Shown: positions 7,437 through 10,406 of the stretch, one piece after another
Numbering within the stretch: position 1 is the stretch's first letter
Layout: every line of letters begins with the position of its first letter
Assembly: GCA_001584585.1 (NCBI GenBank)
Contig: LSYV01000522.1
Span: 1-10,406 of the forward strand
Direction: 5' to 3'
From: Gonium pectorale
Lineage: Eukaryota; Chlorophyta; Chlorophyceae; Chlamydomonadales; Volvocaceae
DNA: 10,406 nt
The notes under the pieces: model-generated
The model's database searches: none
What the model was told of the DNA's origin: nothing
The model's input: only the letters and a program-made list of their open reading frames with translations
Made by a program: the position numbers and the translations under genes

Positions 7437-9999
7437 AGGGCCGCCCTGCCCTACGCCCGCCGCCGAGGCCGCGGGCCTCCCCCTCGGCCATCCCGTGACG
7501 CTCGACGCCGTGCAGGCTGGCGCAGCCGTGCACCGCCTCAGGTCCATGTACACTAACCTGGCCAACGCAGCCCATCTCGCGCACTGCCTGCGCAACGCGC
7601 AGCCACCTCCTGGCGCCAGCCTTGCCAGCCGCCTGCCGCCGGGGCTGTACCCAGCTCCCGCCACCGCACCGCTGCCCAGCCCATATGCGCCCATCGAAGC
7701 CCCCGGCCAGGCCTGGGTGGCTCTGCCGCCTGCCACAGTCGCCTCCGCTCCGGCGCTGTTGCAGGGCCCCAATCGCCAGCCAGTAGTGCCCAACGCACCG
7801 ATCCTGGCAGCCCTCGCCGGCTTCCCGGCCATCCCAGACAGCCCCGGCCTGCTGCGCCTGCTCTATCGCGCAGCGCCACCGCCAGTCTTCGCCACGGTCC
7901 TCGCCACCAGCCTGGCGCTCCACCACGCGTTCGTGTCGCCGCAAGACATGCACCCGCTTCAGCCCCGCACCCTTCCAGACCCGGCTCACACGCTGGGGGG
8001 GGAGTCTCTCGTAGGTGCGCTCGAGGCGGGCATTGGCAGCCTTGCCCTGCATGTGGGCGTCACAACAGCAGACTTCGCCACCTACCGCACAGAGCACCTG
8101 ACGCCTCTCGCGCAAACACTACTTGGGCAGCGTGTGCCCGGGTCAGTAGTAGCCAAAGCGACAACTGTGCTGGTGGCAGCTGCCGATGCGCAGGAACGGA
8201 CAGCCGTGCCGGAAGGTGAGCCGGACGTCTGGCGAGACGACGCAGCAATGGCAGCCATCCGCTCCCCGCCCGGCGCACAGCAGGACGAGCACCTACTGCG
8301 AAACCTGCGTCGCATGGCAGCCCATCGCTGGACCGGTACCCAGCTGCTGCGGCTCATGCACGACGGCACCTCCCGCGTCCGCCCCCCGCCTGAGCAGCGC
8401 GAAGAGATCGTGCGCCACACGCACGCGCTAGCCTACCTCGGGATCCGTAGGACCCTGGCGCTAGTCCAGCTCGGGTATTGGTGGTTCGGGATCCGGGCCA
8501 CAGTGCAGCGGGTTGTCCTCCGGTGCAAGCTGTGCAACATCTGTAACCCCACCGGAACGGCGCGGCAAGGGCGGCTGCAGCCGCTAGCGATTAAGGGGAT
8601 GTTCTACCGCTGGGGCATCGATCTCGCCGGTGAGCTGCCCGCCACCGAGCCGCACGGATTCAACTACGTCATGGTGTGTGTCGAGCACTTCACGAAGTAC
8701 GCTGAGTTCATCCCCCTGCGGTCCAAAACGGCAGCCGAAACTGTGCGCGGCCTGCTAGAGCTCATTAGCCGGTTTGGCGCACCCGCTGAGGTTGTAACTG
8801 ACCAGGGCACGGAGTTTGAGGCCGAATTCCAGCTGCTGCTGGAGCGCTGCTACGTCGACCACCGGCTGACGTCCCTCAACCACCCGCAAGCAGACGGCGC
8901 GGCTGGGCGCCTGGTGCAGGTGGTTAAGTTGGCACTGCGGAAGCACTGCCAAGAGACGGGCTGTAACAATAAGTGGGACCAATATCTGCTGTGGCTGGCG
9001 CTGGCCTATCGCTGCTCACCCCAGGCGTCTACGCGCATGGCGCCGTTCGTGCTCCTGTACGGGGCCCCGCCGGTAGTCCCTCCGGCGGCTCGGGAGCGGT
9101 TAGAGGGAGAGCTGGCCTTTAGCGGCAACCCGGGCGAGAGCGAGTATGCAGAAGCGCTGGCAGCACACGCCGCCTTCCTGCGTCACAGCGTCCCCGTCGC
9201 CGCGGGCAACCTCCTCACCGCTCAGCACCGGGACTCGCTGCGCTACGCGCACGTGCGGTCTGGGAGCTACCGCCCGCAAGAGCTGCGGCTGGCCCCTGGG
9301 GACTACGTGTACTTGCGACGCCTTGACCCCACTAACACCCTGCAACTACCCGTACGTGATCCAATCCTGCGCGTGGAGAGCATCGGGTCGATGGGGGTGG
9401 CGGTTCTGCTGGGCTGGGACACCACCCGCGTCCGCCGCCGTGTCGAGGAGCTGGTGCCCTGCCACCTTCCCGATATTGACCCAATCGAGGACCCGCGGCT
9501 GTTCCGGCCCCGAGCCGACCTGCCGTGTGAGGTCTGCGCCTCCCCCCGCGGTGAGAGCACCATGCTGCTCTGTGACGGATGTAACACGGGTTGGCACCTG
9601 GGCTGCCTCACGCCGCCCCTGGCGGAGGTCCCCGCAGGCAGCTGGGTTTGCCCGCCCTGCACGGCGCTCGGGCGGGCAGCGCCTGAGGGTCCCGCACCGC
9701 AGCGGCCCGAGCCCGCTCCCATGCTGTTCCCCAACGCCGCCACCCGGCGGCTCGACGACGAGGCGGCAGCGCTCGACGGGCGGCGCGTCGCCAGGGTTGT
9801 CCGCACCGGGAAGGGTAAGAGCCAGCGGGAGCAGGAGGTGCGGGGCACACTGCTGTACAAGGGCGCACTGCGGCGGCCCGAGTATTTCCAGGTGGAGTGG
9901 GATAACGGCTCGAGCGAGTCAATGAGGCTGGCGGTCGCCACGCGCATCCTGGTGCCGCTAGAGAGCGCAGCAAGACTGAAGCGGACAGGCAAGAAGTAG
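7324..9999 (+). CDS. pol: Integrase with long N-terminal tether, PHD finger and Tudor-like tail
   Basis: A frame of 891 codons from a GTG at 7324; the first ATG is 7546. It has no convincing start of its own and probably continues the RT ORF after a +1 frame change near 7340-7430. Residues 1-360 or so are Ala/Pro-rich tether. The zinc-binding region follows (8401-8535): histidines at 8416 and 8422 and CKLC at 8524-8535, but the second canonical His (usual GHLG) is Tyr in ALAYLG (8434-8436). The catalytic core has D433 (WGIDLAG, 8620) and D493 (VVTDQGTEF, 8800). The third acid of DDE is Gly528 (DGAAGR, GGG at 8905-8907) where DGxxER is expected. A GDYVYL SH3-like DNA-binding part comes next (about residues 655-715), then the PHD finger (735-779) and the tail. 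Integration activity is doubtful with these substitutions. The stop is TAG 9997-9999. Confidence 0.9.
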   Translation: MPRFAPSQWCLPLYVRLIGGLQQYLRGTGSPPPAFLIEGPPCPTPAAEAAGLPLGHPVTLDAVQAGAAVHRLRSMYTNLANAAHLAHCLRNAQPPPGASLASRLPPGLYPAPATAPLPSPYAPIEAPGQAWVALPPATVASAPALLQGPNRQPVVPNAPILAALAGFPAIPDSPGLLRLLYRAAPPPVFATVLATSLALHHAFVSPQDMHPLQPRTLPDPAHTLGGESLVGALEAGIGSLALHVGVTTADFATYRTEHLTPLAQTLLGQRVPGSVVAKATTVLVAAADAQERTAVPEGEPDVWRDDAAMAAIRSPPGAQQDEHLLRNLRRMAAHRWTGTQLLRLMHDGTSRVRPPPEQREEIVRHTHALAYLGIRRTLALVQLGYWWFGIRATVQRVVLRCKLCNICNPTGTARQGRLQPLAIKGMFYRWGIDLAGELPATEPHGFNYVMVCVEHFTKYAEFIPLRSKTAAETVRGLLELISRFGAPAEVVTDQGTEFEAEFQLLLERCYVDHRLTSLNHPQADGAAGRLVQVVKLALRKHCQETGCNNKWDQYLLWLALAYRCSPQASTRMAPFVLLYGAPPVVPPAARERLEGELAFSGNPGESEYAEALAAHAAFLRHSVPVAAGNLLTAQHRDSLRYAHVRSGSYRPQELRLAPGDYVYLRRLDPTNTLQLPVRDPILRVESIGSMGVAVLLGWDTTRVRRRVEELVPCHLPDIDPIEDPRLFRPRADLPCEVCASPRGESTMLLCDGCNTGWHLGCLTPPLAEVPAGSWVCPPCTALGRAAPEGPAPQRPEPAPMLFPNAATRRLDDEAAALDGRRVARVVRTGKGKSQREQEVRGTLLYKGALRRPEYFQVEWDNGSSESMRLAVATRILVPLESAARLKRTGKK
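9526..9660 (+). other. PHD finger domain at the integrase C-terminus
   Basis: All eight ligands of a C4HC3 PHD finger are present in order: CEVC (9526-9537), CDGC (9571-9582), GWHLGC (His 9595, Cys 9604), and a Trp two residues before CPPC (9643-9660). The MLLCDGC and WHLGCL contexts are those of histone-reading PHD fingers. Many Ty3/gypsy elements (chromoviruses) carry a chromodomain at this place. A PHD finger would be an alternative chromatin-reading module for target choice; that role is inference. Confidence 0.93.
9781..9966 (+). other. Tudor/SH3-like C-terminal tail of the integrase
   Basis: After a basic linker, the last 60 or so residues have the alternating pattern of a small beta-barrel: RGTLLYKG, EYFQVEWDNGSSE, and TRILVPLE. 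This resembles Tudor/Agenet-type modules (G-T-V ... Y-F-x-V-x-Y-D-D-G) more than a classical chromodomain, which would show VKWKG and WEP. Next to the PHD finger it could make a paired histone reader. Assignment is by pattern only. Confidence 0.45.
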
Positions 10000-10003
10000 A
10001 GAC

Positions 10004-10013
10004 GAATGGGGGA
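10004..10013 (+). promoter_or_regulatory. Polypurine tract (plus-strand primer site)
   Basis: GAATGGGGGA, nine of ten purines, ends exactly one base before TG of the candidate LTR and lies 5 bp after the integrase stop. In LTR retroelements RNase H leaves such a tract to prime plus-strand DNA. Position and composition fit well. Confidence 0.7.
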
Positions 10014-10406
10014 TGTTAGGTCCAGTGGTGGGGCTGCGCATATTGGCAAACACCGTAGAGTAACTCGGCGCTGCACAGCTTTCACCGGTGCAGCAACCCG
10101 ACACCCCGCGCCTGAGACGCCTAGACCCCAGCGCCTTCAGAGCCGTGGCGCAACACCTGGGTCACGCCCCCCAACGCGAACGCCGCGTCGAAAGGGAAAG
10201 GGTCCCGGAGCCCAGAGCCTGGGTAGAGAACCCCATGGCGACAGGCACGACGGATAGTAGCACGTCCAACACCGGTTCAGACTCCGACCGCAGTGACGGG
10301 GACGCGGGCCATGAAGCGCTGTACACGCTCGGGGTCCTCAAGGCATACAGCATAGCTCTAGGCGGCCCCCTAGTGGGTGCAATATTGGGAGCGATACACC
10401 TGATCA
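10014..10406 (+). mobile_element. Candidate 3' LTR, start only
   Basis: Starts TGTTAGG immediately after the polypurine tract, as expected for the TG that opens an LTR. It runs at least 393 bp to the window end without a matching CA end (a TAACA-type terminus) being recognised. By eye no segment of it recurs before gag, so its identity as an LTR rests on the tract-plus-TG junction alone. Confidence 0.6.
10235..10406 (+). CDS. Open frame inside the candidate LTR, runs off the window
   Basis: The frame is open from 10064 (after TAA at 10061-10063) to the window end, 114 codons. The first ATG is at 10235. From that ATG the protein begins with a Ser/Thr/Asp-rich segment, followed by a hydrophobic stretch that could cross a membrane (about residues 43-57: LGGPLVGAILGAIHL), cut by the window end. 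Codon use is mixed rather than strongly GC3-biased, and an open frame of this length is not rare in GC-rich DNA. It could be an LTR-borne ORF, the start of a neighbouring host gene if the LTR is shorter than thought, or chance. Confidence 0.25.
   Translation, partial: MATGTTDSSTSNTGSDSDRSDGDAGHEALYTLGVLKAYSIALGGPLVGAILGAIHLI

Larger units (their letters stand above)
2826..10406 (+). mobile_element. Ty3/gypsy LTR retrotransposon, 5' end unresolved, 3' LTR cut by window end
   Basis: The order protease, reverse transcriptase, RNase H, integrase defines the Ty3/gypsy (Metaviridae) class; in Ty1/copia elements integrase precedes RT. All four enzymes are recognisable by motif. Gag-like ORFs lie before protease, and a polypurine tract plus TG-starting LTR follow integrase. 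Secure limits are 3068 (start of the open Gag frame) to 10013; 2826 is the earliest start I would argue for. The internal part is about 7 kb, long for the class, mainly because of the tether between RNase H and integrase. No 5' LTR or primer-binding site was found, so this copy is either 5'-truncated or has LTRs longer than the window shows. Frames change five times and two integrase residues are substituted, so the copy is probably not autonomous. Confidence 0.9.

Overview
The window looks like nuclear DNA of a GC-rich eukaryotic microbe, most likely a chlorophyte green alga (Chlamydomonadales-like). The reasons are very high GC in coding third positions, long C/G mononucleotide runs, a TG microsatellite, a short spliced terminal exon, and a Ty3/gypsy-type retrotransposon whose integrase carries a PHD finger. 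No bacterial-style operons, RNA genes or CRISPR arrays are visible.

Layout. (1) 1-378: intron and 3'-terminal exon (214-378, plus strand) of an unidentified host gene. (2) 379-2040: 3' UTR/intergenic DNA with homopolymers, a TG repeat and a small inverted repeat; no supportable gene. (3) About 2050-2766: DNA of lower GC whose minus strand looks like a decayed coding frame of unknown family. (4) 2826-3129: a small cysteine-rich plus-strand ORF ending at a GTAAGT splice donor. It could be a spliced 5' exon of the retroelement's Gag. (5) 3068-9999: the body of a Ty3/gypsy (Metaviridae-type) element on the plus strand, in the order Gag-like ORFs, aspartic protease, reverse transcriptase plus RNase H, a very long Ala/Pro-rich tether, integrase, PHD finger, and a Tudor/SH3-like tail. 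(6) 10004-10406: polypurine tract directly followed by the start of a candidate 3' LTR (TGTTAGG...), which runs off the window and contains an open frame of its own.

How it works together. Gag would form the particle. Protease would process the products. RT/RNase H would copy the RNA, primed for plus strand at the polypurine tract. Integrase would insert the cDNA, with the PHD/Tudor-like tail a plausible reader of histone marks for target choice. The element is split over at least six reading frames. Three of the five frame changes (3850, 4792, 5286) fall exactly on an ATGA stop/start overlap, which suggests termination-reinitiation rather than the usual single frameshift. Against full activity, the integrase has glycine where the catalytic glutamate of the DDE triad should be and tyrosine at an expected zinc-binding histidine. 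Two frame changes have no ATGA, and no 5' LTR or primer-binding site could be found. The copy is therefore probably defective or dependent on active relatives.
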